A stretch of 64,000 nt of DNA from Strobilurus pachycystidiatus. Taxonomy: Eukaryota > Basidiomycota > Agaricomycetes > Agaricales > Physalacriaceae. How positions within the stretch are numbered: the stretch's first letter is position 1; every line of letters starts with the position of its first letter. The stretch is from contig JAHLMK010000006.1 of NCBI GenBank assembly GCA_019915135.1, positions 2,852,001 through 2,916,000 of the forward strand, in the 5' to 3' direction. The notes beneath the pieces were generated by a model. The model was not told the DNA's origin and made no database searches. It saw only the letters and a list, made by a program, of their open reading frames with translations. The translations under genes were made by a program, and so were the position numbers. Positions 33,403-43,580 of the stretch are shown one piece after another.

Positions 33403-34974
33403 CTAAGGGACCAAAGAATCAGTCGCGGCCAGGTACAGGTCCCTCGTGCGCAGGAAGGTTTGAACCTCCCCGTGAGCCCTGTTCATGGTCAAGGACAACT
33501 CGTGGCGATAGCCGTGTTCCGCGGCTACCATCGACGCGGAAAGAGCCAAGTCCGCGGGAAGCGCAGCCAAGATCTGCATTCTGCGAACAATGGCAGAACT
33601 GGCACCTTGGTAAGCGTTGACCAACTGAGCGGCTGTCAAGAAAACAAATTCGAGTTAGATACACCCAAAATCGAAATCGAATTTGTTACTCACTAGAAGA
33701 CAACTGATCAATGAGGACGGGTTCGATGTTAAACCCAGCGGGTTTAAGAGCCTTGGCCATCCTCTTGGATTCAGGAAGAGCAACAGTGGCCTTGCGCTTG
33801 GGAGCCGTCTCCAACTGAGCAGTAGGAATGGATCCCGACGTCGCCACAGCCTTGTGATACAAGGAAGAATTAGTATCCAGGCCGGGTACTTCACAATAGT
33901 AAAGATATTTTACCGAGCGAGCAGACTATATAGAAGTCAAAAATCGAGCTCGAAAAGCTAAAGAGCCAATAACTCACGGCTTCAGAGGCTGTAGAAGCGG
34001 GAGGTGTAGCAACCTCGACCACTTCTTCATCGCTATCCTCTTCGTCGGAAGACTCCACGGAGAGCTGTTTAAGAAAAGCAGCCAGATCAGCCTCGTAATC
34101 TAGACCGAAAAGGCATCAGAAGCTTACTTCGGAGTCGGAAGAGTTTACTTCACCCATTTCTGAATGATCATCAGCCCATTGGAAGCCATTAGTAAAAGAA
34201 GATTTACTAATGTCGCCAGAGGCAAATCGAATAGGATCGTCCAGAACGGTGGAAGAAGAAGAAGCCTTCTATAACATAAGACATAAGAAATTTGAACTCG
34301 AAACACAGAAAATCGAAATACGAACCAGAACCTTGAGCTTGTTCTTACCCTTGGGTTCGGGAGATTTAGCCTTCTCCTTACCCTTGGAAGAGGAAGCCTC
34401 GATGAGTTTCTTCCATTTGGGATGGAGGGGATGGATCGAAGGAAGGCTGGCAGCTTCCGCCGCGATAGTACCCTTCTTGGTGCAAGTCATGACGAACGCG
34501 TTAAGCACGTTGGCCAGGTTAACGGTATGCAAGTGAGGGCTGACACCCAACTCGGAAACCGCCAAACCTAAGAACGAGCGAAGATTGCAGGAAAACGTGG
34601 CGAGCTTCTCGGGATAGATGCAACCGGAGACGTTGTCCTTGGGAAGGTTCGCTCCCTTATAAAGATTTTAGAAAATCGAGCACGAATTCATAAGAAGAGA
34701 AAATCGACTCACAAGAACCTTGATGATGACCATGTCCAAAGAAGCGGTCCATGTACTCGACCGATTTAAGGACCAAGGGACAGAGGCTGTTGTAAAGCGT
34801 CAAGACGGCGGGAACCAAACCCGTAGCAGGCGGATCCCAATATTTAATATGGATGAAGAGCGCTTTGCCATCAGCGAGGCGACGTTCAACTAGCTCGGGG
34901 ACGGTGTCGGGAGCCTCATCAGGGATAAGGTTGACGATTCCGGTCCACGATTTCTTGGAAACAAGAGAAGGCAT
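33403..34974 (-). CDS. Accessory gene C (minus strand), unknown function
   Basis: Starts MPSLVSKKSWTGIVN at 34974, with TTAAATAGTC about 70 bases upstream. At least six exons follow: a first domain (VLTLYNSLCPLVLKSVEYMDRFF), a second (NLANVLNAFVMTCTKKGTI) with a Lys-rich tail, acidic Ser/Asp/Glu exons (VESSDEEDSDEEVVEV), then a basic and finally helical C-terminus (AAQLVNAYQGASSAIVRRMQ…) ending at TAG 33403. Introns carry GTGAGT donors. No family recognised; the overall plan (folded N-terminus, acidic linker, helical C-terminus) could suit a structural or nucleic-acid-associated role (inference only). Confidence 0.65.
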
Positions 34975-35218
34975 TGTGAGAGGTGTAGAAGAATTTCGAG
35001 GGAGAAATGGTTAGCAGGTGCTGGGGCAAATCGACCAGAAACCGCCGACTATTTAACCAAGTTGCAAAGATAACACGAAGACCCAGCGAGCGCTTTGTTC
35101 GCGCCAACTGGAGTTGGGATTGCATCCGTGCAGACAAAACCCGAAGAGAGAACCAGAAAAATAAGCGAAATGAATTATGGTTCAGGGTGAAGATCTTGAT
35201 GTTGCGGACAACATATCG
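34975..35218. promoter_or_regulatory. Gene C upstream region
   Basis: Non-coding up to the polypurine tract. On the minus strand GCTGGGTCTTCG (near 35080-35092) repeats a 12-mer found just after the gene B TATA box. Confidence 0.4.
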
Positions 35219-35233
35219 AAAGTTAAAGGGAGA
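35219..35233 (+). promoter_or_regulatory. 3' polypurine tract
   Basis: AAAGTTAAAGGGAGA ending directly at the 3' LTR; standard place for the plus-strand primer. Confidence 0.8.
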
Positions 35234-37064
35234 TGACACGCTTTATGCGCGCCTGAGCCTAGAAACCGAGAATTTTGCGATTTCTAGATAAGACTCGAAG
35301 CCGAAATGCACGATACATCTAACGAGAGACCATAAGATTGCCAGTGATAATACGGAGACCTCATTAGGGCAAGAATGAGCCTCCAGGAGAAATTCATCTT
35401 CGAATATCACCATCCAAAGTGCCCACTTGATTTATCAAGTCAACATCACGTACACATTCTTAAAGAGGACTCGTCTAAGAAACGAACTCGAGTTCCAAGT
35501 AATTCGGACTCGACTTTGTCAGTGTTGTTCATAGACGATTAGAGTTCGATTAGCTCACTTCCTGCTGATGAGTAGAATGGGGTTAAGCTACAGAACGGTC
35601 TAGGTCAGCATAAATGGGGATGAAAGCCCAGTAATGTTATCACAAGATACAACTATCCCCTTGGAATTCTAAGTCTAGAACCCACGATAGCACAAAATCG
35701 AGTAACAGCCGAGCTATTCGAAGAAGCCAATAAAGATAAAGATGATCAAGTGTTCTTCATGAATAATCCGCAGTATGCCAAGAGTGTTAAGAATCAAGAA
35801 GCCAAGCTTCTTCAGATCTCAGGTGATTAAATCTGACCTGAAATCAGTAGAGATTGGAACAAGAAGACAGATTGCGAACAACAAGTCAACGATCTATCAT
35901 GGATCTTAGAGTGGATTCTTAAGCGAAATGAAGCTCTAGACTCAATCAGATAATCGAGACTGAATTGGTGACGCAATCTGAAGAATCCGAGTCGCAAAGA
36001 AGCATTCAGAACAATTAAGAGCCAAGAGAAGATGAACCCCATGTGATAGATTCGACCGATAGCACGCAAGGATGTTGCAATCCGAGCTTGAAATTAGTCA
36101 ACGTGGATCAACTCTAGAGGGTTCGTCATGAATAAACTGGCATAATAAGGAAATGGAAGCGCCTAGACTGGTGTCTACAGCGCGGAAATTAACTCCAAGT
36201 GGCTATTAGTTAGTAAGTTAAGATTAGTGTACAGTAGGGACCAGTTTGTATAAAAGAAGCGTCGATACAGTATAGTAGTTTAGTTTAGTGACCCGCAGCC
36301 ACGAGCCTACAAAGCTCTACTGTAGTAATCTATCTCTGTACAAAATCGAATTCGATTTGCACGCACCCAAAGAAACTCGAATTCGAGTCAAACCTAAGAA
36401 CCAAAGAACAAACCTAAAGCACTAAGAGCAAGGGTTTAGAACAAAAGTGAACTTAATCGAAGAGCAAAGTTCCTTGAATTCAACGTAATAGAGGCGGTGT
36501 TTCTGAGCATAGTATCTCCCTAGAGACACTACAGAGACTTTGCAGTCTGAGCCAGCCTTTCCCTAGAGAGGACCGTTCAGTCGCGAAAAGCGTTAACCAG
36601 CATAACCTCTTGAGAGTTCAAGTGCAATTTGAGCACGATTTGGTCTAAAACCCACGCAAACACTAAAACTCAAAGAATAAGCTCCTACCGAGGTTATAAG
36701 AAACATACCAAGTGTGGCAGTAGACTATTGTGTTCTTGATACAACCCCTCCAGCGCGAGGATTGTGAAAGTCGCATAGTTTAAGTTCAGTCAGAGGCTTG
36801 TGTATTGTTCCCTGAAAACCGGACGATTTGTCAATCGGTCAAAATCCCTACCACCCCCTTCAAACTCGCACTTTGTGCACACCCACGTTTCTGTTACGCA
36901 AGAACCTTGTTTTTCAAGTGTAGTGTTGTAGTAAATCAAGCTCGATTTTCTATTGCAAAACCCAATATTCCAAAAACCGCAGAAACCTTACTCTCATTCA
37001 GAGTATTAAGAGTTGTGTTGTTTGTTAGGTGTGATTCTACGCCTCTAAAATAACGTGCACATCA
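35234..37064 (+). repeat. 3' LTR
   Basis: 1,831 bp, nearly identical to 16784-18614; TATAAAAG at 36249-36256. Followed directly by the GCGC duplication and the resumed MYND frame. Confidence 0.95.
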
Positions 37065-37068
37065 GCGC
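37065..37068. repeat. LTR-element target-site duplication, right
   Basis: GCGC, copy of 16780-16783. Confidence 0.8.
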
Positions 37069-37738
37069 ATCATGCCACCCTTTCGGACTTGCTGTCTGAG
37101 GGTCTTTTGGAGGTCCTCCAAGCCATCTCATGGGCTCCTCATGATCTACCCTCCACGGCGGAGGCAGTCTTGCAATCCATATTCTCCCTCAGTATCTATC
37201 CCGAAGTTATCAATCGCCTGGGAAAATGCACAAGGCGAGCAGGGGCCCACCCATCTCTTCTCACCCGCAATGGCAAGACCTCGCCGTTGACAGCTTTATG
37301 GGATCGTTTTTTTGCCGTTGTGTATGACAGGGAGCACGCGTTCAAGGAAATGTTCGCTCGATGTGACAATCCACACGTGGGTCCCTGTTCCAGTGTGCCA
37401 ATTGAGGCGGACCTGATGCCGTGCAGTGTTTTAACAGTCGCGCAAAGTGTTTCAAGCCCTGCACAGGCTGCTACACAGCCAGCTACTGTGGCCCCGGATG
37501 CCAAAAAGAACACTGGGACGAAGAACACAGGAAGTATTGTTTCAAGGATGGTACGACTCTGACCCTTTCGCACCATTTATTGCTTACCAGTATACCAGGA
37601 AGGGAGGGCTGCCTCTACATGTGGCAGCTGGTGGTTCGAGCCATTGAAGACAACGTGCAGACCATCCTACAAGTGGTCACTAGGGCACGCACCCTTGCGG
37701 GTTTTAACCCTCGTGGACCGGCTGGAACATCCTATCTC
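37069..37738 (+). pseudogene. MYND-finger gene 1, middle segment with the zinc finger
   Basis: Exon pieces 37069-37376, 37427-37550 and 37599-37738, introns GT..AG. The 124-bp middle exon encodes the MYND finger (CFNSRAKCFKPCTGCYTASY, then CGPGCQKEHW…HRKYC), a zinc-binding protein-interaction fold; the paralogue's matching exon is also 124 bp. The frame is cut at 37738 by the 3.0-kb inverted-repeat element, within a few codons of which a stop appears. Confidence 0.9.
37732..37738. repeat. Target-site duplication of the 3.0-kb element, left
   Basis: CTATCTC, repeated at 40750-40756; one copy restores the MYND frame. Confidence 0.88.
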
Positions 37739-40700
37739 CAGCCTTAGCTGTACTAAAAATGCAATAAAGGCCCGAAGAGGCTCGGAGCCCCCATTGCAAT
37801 ATTGGTGGACATGTGTCGGGAGGCCCCTGTAATGCATTACGGGCTCCTCTTGGGAAAGCACGGGTTCTCGGCAGCATCAGAGGGTTACTGATGCCGTCGC
37901 GGGCAGGTGCGGCATTCGGATATAACGGGGATGCGTCTCACCCGTTCCGAGATCGTCAATGAATGATGTCACTCTGGGCGGGGGCGGGCAAATTGATTGA
38001 TGGGGGTGGGTAACAGCGCACCCCAGGTGGTGGTACCCAGCTGTCAGTATTAGAATACATTGGAAATGTGTGTTATTAGTGATTATCGAGCATGAATAAA
38101 GTATAGCGCAGCTAGGGCTGGAGGGGATAGAGGATGCGGCTGCGCATGCGAGAAGCAGCGGATACGGGACAGGCAGGGATCCATTTTTTTTCGTCGGAGG
38201 CGCGGAACGCTCAACGGAGCGAGCCACATGCCCACGACGAATTGATGGAGGTGGTGGAGGTAGTGAGATATGCAGGGGTGGAGAAGAGAACATGAAAATG
38301 TGGGTGAGGATAGGGATGGGGATGGGGATGGGGATGTGATGCTGTGTGAAGGGAATTGAACATACCACTCACTGGCATCGTCTCCAATGACGATCCAGTC
38401 CTTATCCGTCCCCTCTGCGCGCGGGTAGTCGCGTCCGCGGCGGCTGCGCAATCCGACCCCCCGTCCCACACCCCGTCACCGATCCGTTGCTGCGACGACG
38501 ACGACGACGAGGACGTCACAGTAGCAGCAGTGTCGTCGCTGTTGTCCTAGTGCCCGTCGTCATTGCTGCCCGTCGGCGGGTCCATTATTGATGTTGGCAG
38601 CTCGTCCCGAGGGCTTACGCCGTTCCAGATGGCTGGCGGGGGCTTAAAGACCCGATCCAGATCCATTTCCTGCCTTGGCAGGGCTTAGTCGTCCAGCCGC
38701 GTCGTCGAGTTGACAGCTTACGCGGACGCGGGGTGCTGGAACGTCATCCGCGACTGCTGGTAGCCGCGGGGACGCGAGATGACGGCGGCGACGTCGTTGG
38801 TCGCGATATATAATCCATGTGCAGCCTCAGGCAGGTGCCCGAGGCTGGATAGAGCTTGCGCTCGTGGTGGTACGAGCGAGAGAAGCGATCCGAACATCTA
38901 TTCGGATCGCCGGTCCGAATCGCCGCGGCCTAATCGCGACGTCGTCGAACGCGACAGCGAGCGGCCATCCACAGTAGGCGCGCTACAAATGCTTGCTGTG
39001 CATATATCTGACCATATGTATTGAATCCACGAAGTCCCAAAAGAATCTATACAACTCAAGTGTGCACAATATTGAGGGTGCATTGCCTTACATTCTGGAC
39101 GTTCAGTCCGATATTCTGGAAGGTTTGTTCAACATGCCTCAAGGAAGGGGGGCTTAAAATCATTGGTAGACAGGATACAAACAGCTTGACGGCTTCATAA
39201 CCGTGTTCCAAAGCTTGTGGGAAGCCCAACACCATAGATAGGTGATGGGCTACTCACCTTGTAAGGGAGCGGATGGTCTAGCGATGTGCTACCTCAATAA
39301 ATCAACAGGATTCCTATTTAATTATGTTTACTACACTGTATCTACAATTTCCGAAGCTTTATATTGACTCCCGACCCCGTCGTCGTCGCCAAATACGACG
39401 CCGAGAGACGTCTGAACGCGATCCGGCAGTTGCCGGAACGTGATCGGACGACGTTTGACGTCGTCCTTCTACTCTTACCACGACAGCACGGCGGCAACGC
39501 CGTGCCATCCAGACCCAGGCTTTTGCCTGGGGATTTCTATCTCTATTTTCTTCGATATCCGGTGCTCGCCGGCCCCGGATTGGCTCTCCACGGCTCCCGA
39601 GAGCCGTGGATGACGTTGGCGTGCAACGACGCGCGCCAACCGTCACATCGACGACCCGGAAGCCGCGTAAGCCCTGCCAACGCAGGCCGTCGATTCCACG
39701 AAGATCTGGATCGGGGCTACAAGAGCCCCAGCCCCGCAGATGCGATTGCCTGCGGCGCGCGCTGTGGGTTGGATTTGGGGACTGGCTGGACGTCTGAGGA
39801 CGTTCCAGCCAGCCTGGTATGTTTCTGTTCGCTATTCCTATCATTTTCTGCATTCACTGACGGGTTCACTTCCCCCGCAGTCGCCCCGTCGCCCCACATC
39901 CTTCCCCGCTGCTGCTGGCGAGTACGCTAACGACCCCGGAGGGCACAAAGCCAGTAGCAGCGGCAGGTATTGGATGAGCGATCCGGCCCTACCCCCTCAC
40001 ACTCGCACCCGCACCCGCACCGTCACCGACCCGGCACCCGCACCGTCACCGTCACCGCACCGACCCCGCACCGACCCACACCCACATCCTTATCTTCATC
40101 CGCACCGCACCCTCACCCTCACCGCACCCTCACCCTCACCGCACCGCGCACCGCACCGTACTGCCCCCACCCCCTCAACCGCAAAACCCCCGCCCCACCC
40201 CCGTACTCGCACCCCCTCCCCCCGTACGCACACCCCCTCCCCCTCGTGGTCTCACCCTCACCCCCTCATGCCCCCTCACCACCGCCCATTCATTGTGGGT
40301 ATGTGGCTCGCTCTCTTGAGCGTTCCGCGCCCCCAATGAAATAACGGGTCCCCCCCTTTCCGCCCCGCTCCCCCCGCCCCGTGCCCCCCTTCCCGTGCCC
40401 CCCACCGTGTGACCACCCCTTCTCCTTTGAGTCAACCAGGCTCGGATCGCGCTTTGAGTAGTATTACATTCACTTCCAACCCTAATATGTACAGCGGGCA
40501 GCGCGCCCCCTGCGTACGGCTATCTCGGGCCTGATCGGATGAGGCCCTGGATTCATCAGCTCGGATGAGATGCCACCTATCGCCGTTATTTCCGCGTGCC
40601 GCGCATACCTGCAACGGCATCAATACCCTCAGCAGTGTGCCGAGATCCCGTTCTCTGCCAGAAGGCCTCTCGATACATCTCCACCAATATTGCAATACGG

Positions 40701-40749
40701 GCTCCGAAGCTCATCGACCTATATTGGATTAACAGTACCACCACGGGTG
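37739..40749. mobile_element. 3.0-kb non-autonomous element with long imperfect inverted arms
   Basis: Boundaries are set by the 7-bp duplication and by the interrupted MYND exon. The ends read CAGCCTTAGCTG and, reversed, CACCCGTGGTGG. The arms (about 37739-38350 and 40000-40749) are homologous in opposite orientation at roughly three positions in four; shared blocks include CCACCAATATTGCAAT, CGGCATCA, and GGGYATGTGGCTCGCTC. The inner ends of both arms are simple repeats (GGGGAT runs near 38306-38335; CACCC/CACCG runs near 39990-40260). No transposase is encoded. End sequence and 7-bp duplication resemble the KDZ element at 949, suggesting mobilisation by a KDZ-type enzyme (inference). Confidence 0.85.
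38669..39812 (+). other. Hairpin-dense core of the 3.0-kb element
   Basis: Two clusters of perfect or near-perfect stems. 38669-38682 (6 bp); 38822-38847 (7+4 bp); 38859-38878 (7 bp); 38885-38910 (10 bp, loop CATCTA); 39422-39437 (7 bp); 39446-39466 (9 bp, loop TTG); 39486-39505 (8 bp, loop GCAA); 39514-39531 (7 bp, loop TTTT); 39587-39610 (10 bp, loop CCGA); 39713-39729 (6 bp); 39782-39812 (12 bp with one bulge). A GT..AG intron-like stretch (GTATGTTTCTG… to CCCCCGCAG) follows at about 39817-39880. Confidence 0.75.
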
Positions 40750-40756
40750 CTATCTC
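40750..40756. repeat. Target-site duplication of the 3.0-kb element, right
   Basis: CTATCTC, copy of 37732-37738. Confidence 0.88.
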
Positions 40757-40963
40757 ATTGCCAGAGGCCACCCCGACGCTCTGACGGAGATGGACATTCT
40801 GCCCACATGCGATTTGCGCACTGGGGATTTCCAATTTTCGTTTCAATACGGTCCGCCCAACGCCTCACACACCGACTATCCCAAGATCCAGATCCGGTAC
40901 CCCTGTGATATGAGGGTCTTGACGGCAAAAATACAAGTGCCTCCAGGATTGTTGCTCTGGTAA
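40757..40963 (+). pseudogene. MYND-finger gene 1, 3' segment
   Basis: Beyond the 3.0-kb element the frame resumes (IARGHPDALTEMDIL…) to TAA at 40961-40963. It aligns with the paralogue's end (AFRGHPDGVTEIDLI…). Adding all pieces with one copy of each target duplication gives 506 codons; the intact paralogue has 509. The only lesions are the two insertions. Confidence 0.9.
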
Positions 40964-42840
40964 ATACAGAACCATGTATCTTTACCTTGAGTAGCACCCC
41001 GCAGTCACCTGACTTCATCCCTGGCGCAAGGAAGTCACGTGACTTACCTGTATTCCTCTGACGTTTGCCGCAATTTTTCTACAAATTTACGCACCAAGCG
41101 GCGTCGGGATTCGGGAAAAGCGGATTTAATTGTTATGCGTTCCATTAGACGTGGTTTAAGAGGTTGCCGGCGGGTGACTCGCTGTTCCTTCCTCTATGCA
41201 CGCCACCACCCGAATCAAATGACGCACACCACTCTGGCGGTTCCCTCTTCGATTCTAGCGCATCCTTTCTCGTGCCCATTTTCCATCTCTATTTTCCCCG
41301 TCATTGCACCACACATACCGCTCTTTTGGGAACACAGTATGCTTTTCCTGGGTTACCCGTTGTCCTATATGTTTTAAATTTTCATAGGCAACGGATGCGT
41401 CTATCTCGAACGCTTTCTCTTCACGTTTCTTGGCACGACGGGGCCGTTTTCACACGGTTCAGGCGGAGGCGCTACGCTTCTCTTCCTTGACCCTGGCTGA
41501 CTTTCCCCCGTCAGTTAATTCCCGACCCGGCGCGGAGGAAATTGTTGAGTGGCTGGATTTTCCTCTCTTCCATTGTAATCTCTTTTTCATCATCTTCGGG
41601 GATTCGATATCTGACCGAATGTCGTTTCGTTATAGCCTTGGTCCAAATATCTGTCACAATTGATGGAACGGGAACCACGATATCTGCTGCGCTAACGGGA
41701 GTTGGGCCACGACATGCAGCCCATGGGGAAATGGGCTACCTCCGGCGGCTAGTCGATAAGTTTAGAGAGGACGTGGAGAGAATGGCGCGAGATCGTAAAG
41801 TTAACCCAGAGCAGAGGACATCGGGGGAGTTGCGTCGGGCGTTGAGGCGGGCCGCTATGGCATAGACAGCTCCACGTCGTAGAATGTGCGACTACAACTC
41901 GAGCAAGAATGTATACACATGTATCAGACAGTGTATAGTCCCTCAACTTGCATACAGCTTTGGTGTGGATCAACTGTCACATTCACCATTAACCTTGAGT
42001 GATAGAATGACAAGAGGTGACGGACGATACGTGGATCGAGAGGCCGCACACAGACAGCATGAGCCCGTATTTGACGCGCGAGACTCGTGGTTTTCGTGGA
42101 TCATTACGGTTACTTCAGGATGTACTTAGTTGTGCAATGGACGAAATCCCACAACGATGTCATTTGGTTGAGTCATGTCTGTACAATAGGGTACCACTGA
42201 TCCATAGGCGATTTCAAGTGGTTGTCCATTTTTTTCATAGTCGCATTCTTGCTGTCGGAAAGACGGTCTCTGGATGGACGGAATTTTCCTACCGACAAAG
42301 AAGTGTATGGGACCATTCATATTGCTCGACCTAATACGCCTTAATGCACCACGGATGGGAATGGCTGAAGGTATTAGCAGCAGGGGGTCAGCTGAGCGTT
42401 TAAGTACCTCCTTGTTGTGATGGGTCTCGTAAGTGTCGTGCGCTATGAACATGGTGTGGAAAAGAGTGTCATTGAATGGGGATATCTACCCAGAAAGTTG
42501 TGTGGGAGCTGCCATCAGGTTCAAGATGTGAAGCCCGCTTGATGGGCAACGGAAATTCCCTTGACCGGGAGGAATATGCCATATACGCAGAGTGAGATTC
42601 CAACGCCGGAAGGAGGAGTGACTGCCAAGAAGGGTGGGTTCAAGTCACCCACTCATGCATTCTTCCAAAATTGGTTCAGGGCAGTGGTACGCTGGCCTTG
42701 CGCATTGACGATGATTCGCACTGTAGCCGGCGTGCTGCGAAGCAACGTTCTATACACGGCGGTCGGTGAGTGACCCACCGGTGATTAATTCGCCATGCAG
42801 TACAGGCATCTCGGCGCAATTTCTTGAGCTCCCCGACCCT
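40964..42840. other. Unassigned region
   Basis: No gene I can support. A plus-strand frame ending at 41865 finishes with a charged helical tail (LRRLVDKFREDVERMARD…) that looks protein-like, and could be the last exon of a small gene with introns in 41.3-41.7 kb. Otherwise nothing recognised. Confidence 0.35.
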
Positions 42841-42882
42841 GTCTGTAACGCGTTACGGCAGTGAACGTATTACTTGACGACC

Positions 42883-43109
42883 GCTGCAGCAAGTCGACTA
42901 AGTTGGAGCTCCAGACATCTCCAGGTCGATCGACCGCTCACACGAAACTCCTTTCTAGGGCGATATACGGCAAAGCTACCGACGGCCAGAGCTCTCCTAA
43001 TCTCGCGTCGCCCGCTACGCATCTCCCCAGCGTGATACCCCAATTGAAACCCGGATTCTTTTCCTCCCCTTTTTGGCGCTGGTTCAGCCTGCAACGTCAG
43101 TACCCTCTT
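42883..43109 (+). repeat. Duplicated gene fragment, copy 1
   Basis: Identical by eye to 43354-43580 (227 bp; spacing 471). It encodes the fragment …VIPQLKPGFFSSPFWRWF in one frame. It is flanked by two copies of a 31-bp sequence (42842-42872 and 43121-43151) that contains the palindrome GTAACGCGTTAC. Confidence 0.85.
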
Positions 43110-43353
43110 CCAAGCTGTTTTCTGTAACGCGTTACGGCAGTGAACGTATTATTTAATTGATTCTCAAGCATAGATCTCCATGGCAGATCCGGTCCATTCG
43201 CTTATCCTCCCTTTTTTAAAAGTAGCGCAATCCCTTCTGCTCCGTCTATGACCCAGGCCCTCTCGTTGGGGCACCTCACACCTTAATACCGGAGCTTTAC
43301 AGAGACGAATTTGCGGATGTCAAGGCGGTCAAACAGCTTCGACGCGGACGACG

Positions 43354-43580
43354 GCTGCAGCAAGTCGACTAAGTTGGAGCTCCAGACATCTCCAGGTCGA
43401 TCGACCGCTCACACGAAACTCCTTTCTAGGGCGATATACGGCAAAGCTACCGACGGCCAGAGCTCTCCTAATCTCGCGTCGCCCGCTACGCATCTCCCCA
43501 GCGTGATACCCCAATTGAAACCCGGATTCTTTTCCTCCCCTTTTTGGCGCTGGTTCAGCCTGCAACGTCAGTACCCTCTT
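43354..43580 (+). repeat. Duplicated gene fragment, copy 2
   Basis: Second copy of the 227-bp segment; contiguous with the transcription-factor relic downstream and so perhaps the original. Confidence 0.85.

Larger units (their letters stand above)
16784..37064 (+). mobile_element. Giant Ty3/Gypsy-type LTR retrotransposon with accessory genes
   Basis: A 20,281-bp element with paired 1,831-bp LTRs (TG…CA ends), a 4-bp target duplication, a candidate primer-binding site, gag, protease, and RT-RNaseH-integrase in Gypsy order. It also has three tRNA-like sequences, four spliced accessory genes (A and B plus strand, C and D minus strand) and a polypurine tract next to the 3' LTR. Most Gypsy elements are 5-12 kb, so roughly 9.7 kb of extra sequence is exceptional. 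At least three LTR differences were noted (near 17411, 17447 and 18209 against their counterparts), implying a recent insertion. Confidence 0.95.

Noticed and set aside
38306..38340. GGGGAT run as a telomere or telomere relic
   Set aside because: The unit is not TTAGGG, the run is short, and it lies at the inner edge of an inverted arm of a mobile element.
39740..40339. Pro/His/Thr-rich open frames
   Set aside because: They translate the simple CACCC/CACCG repeat in more than one frame; no start, splice or domain support.
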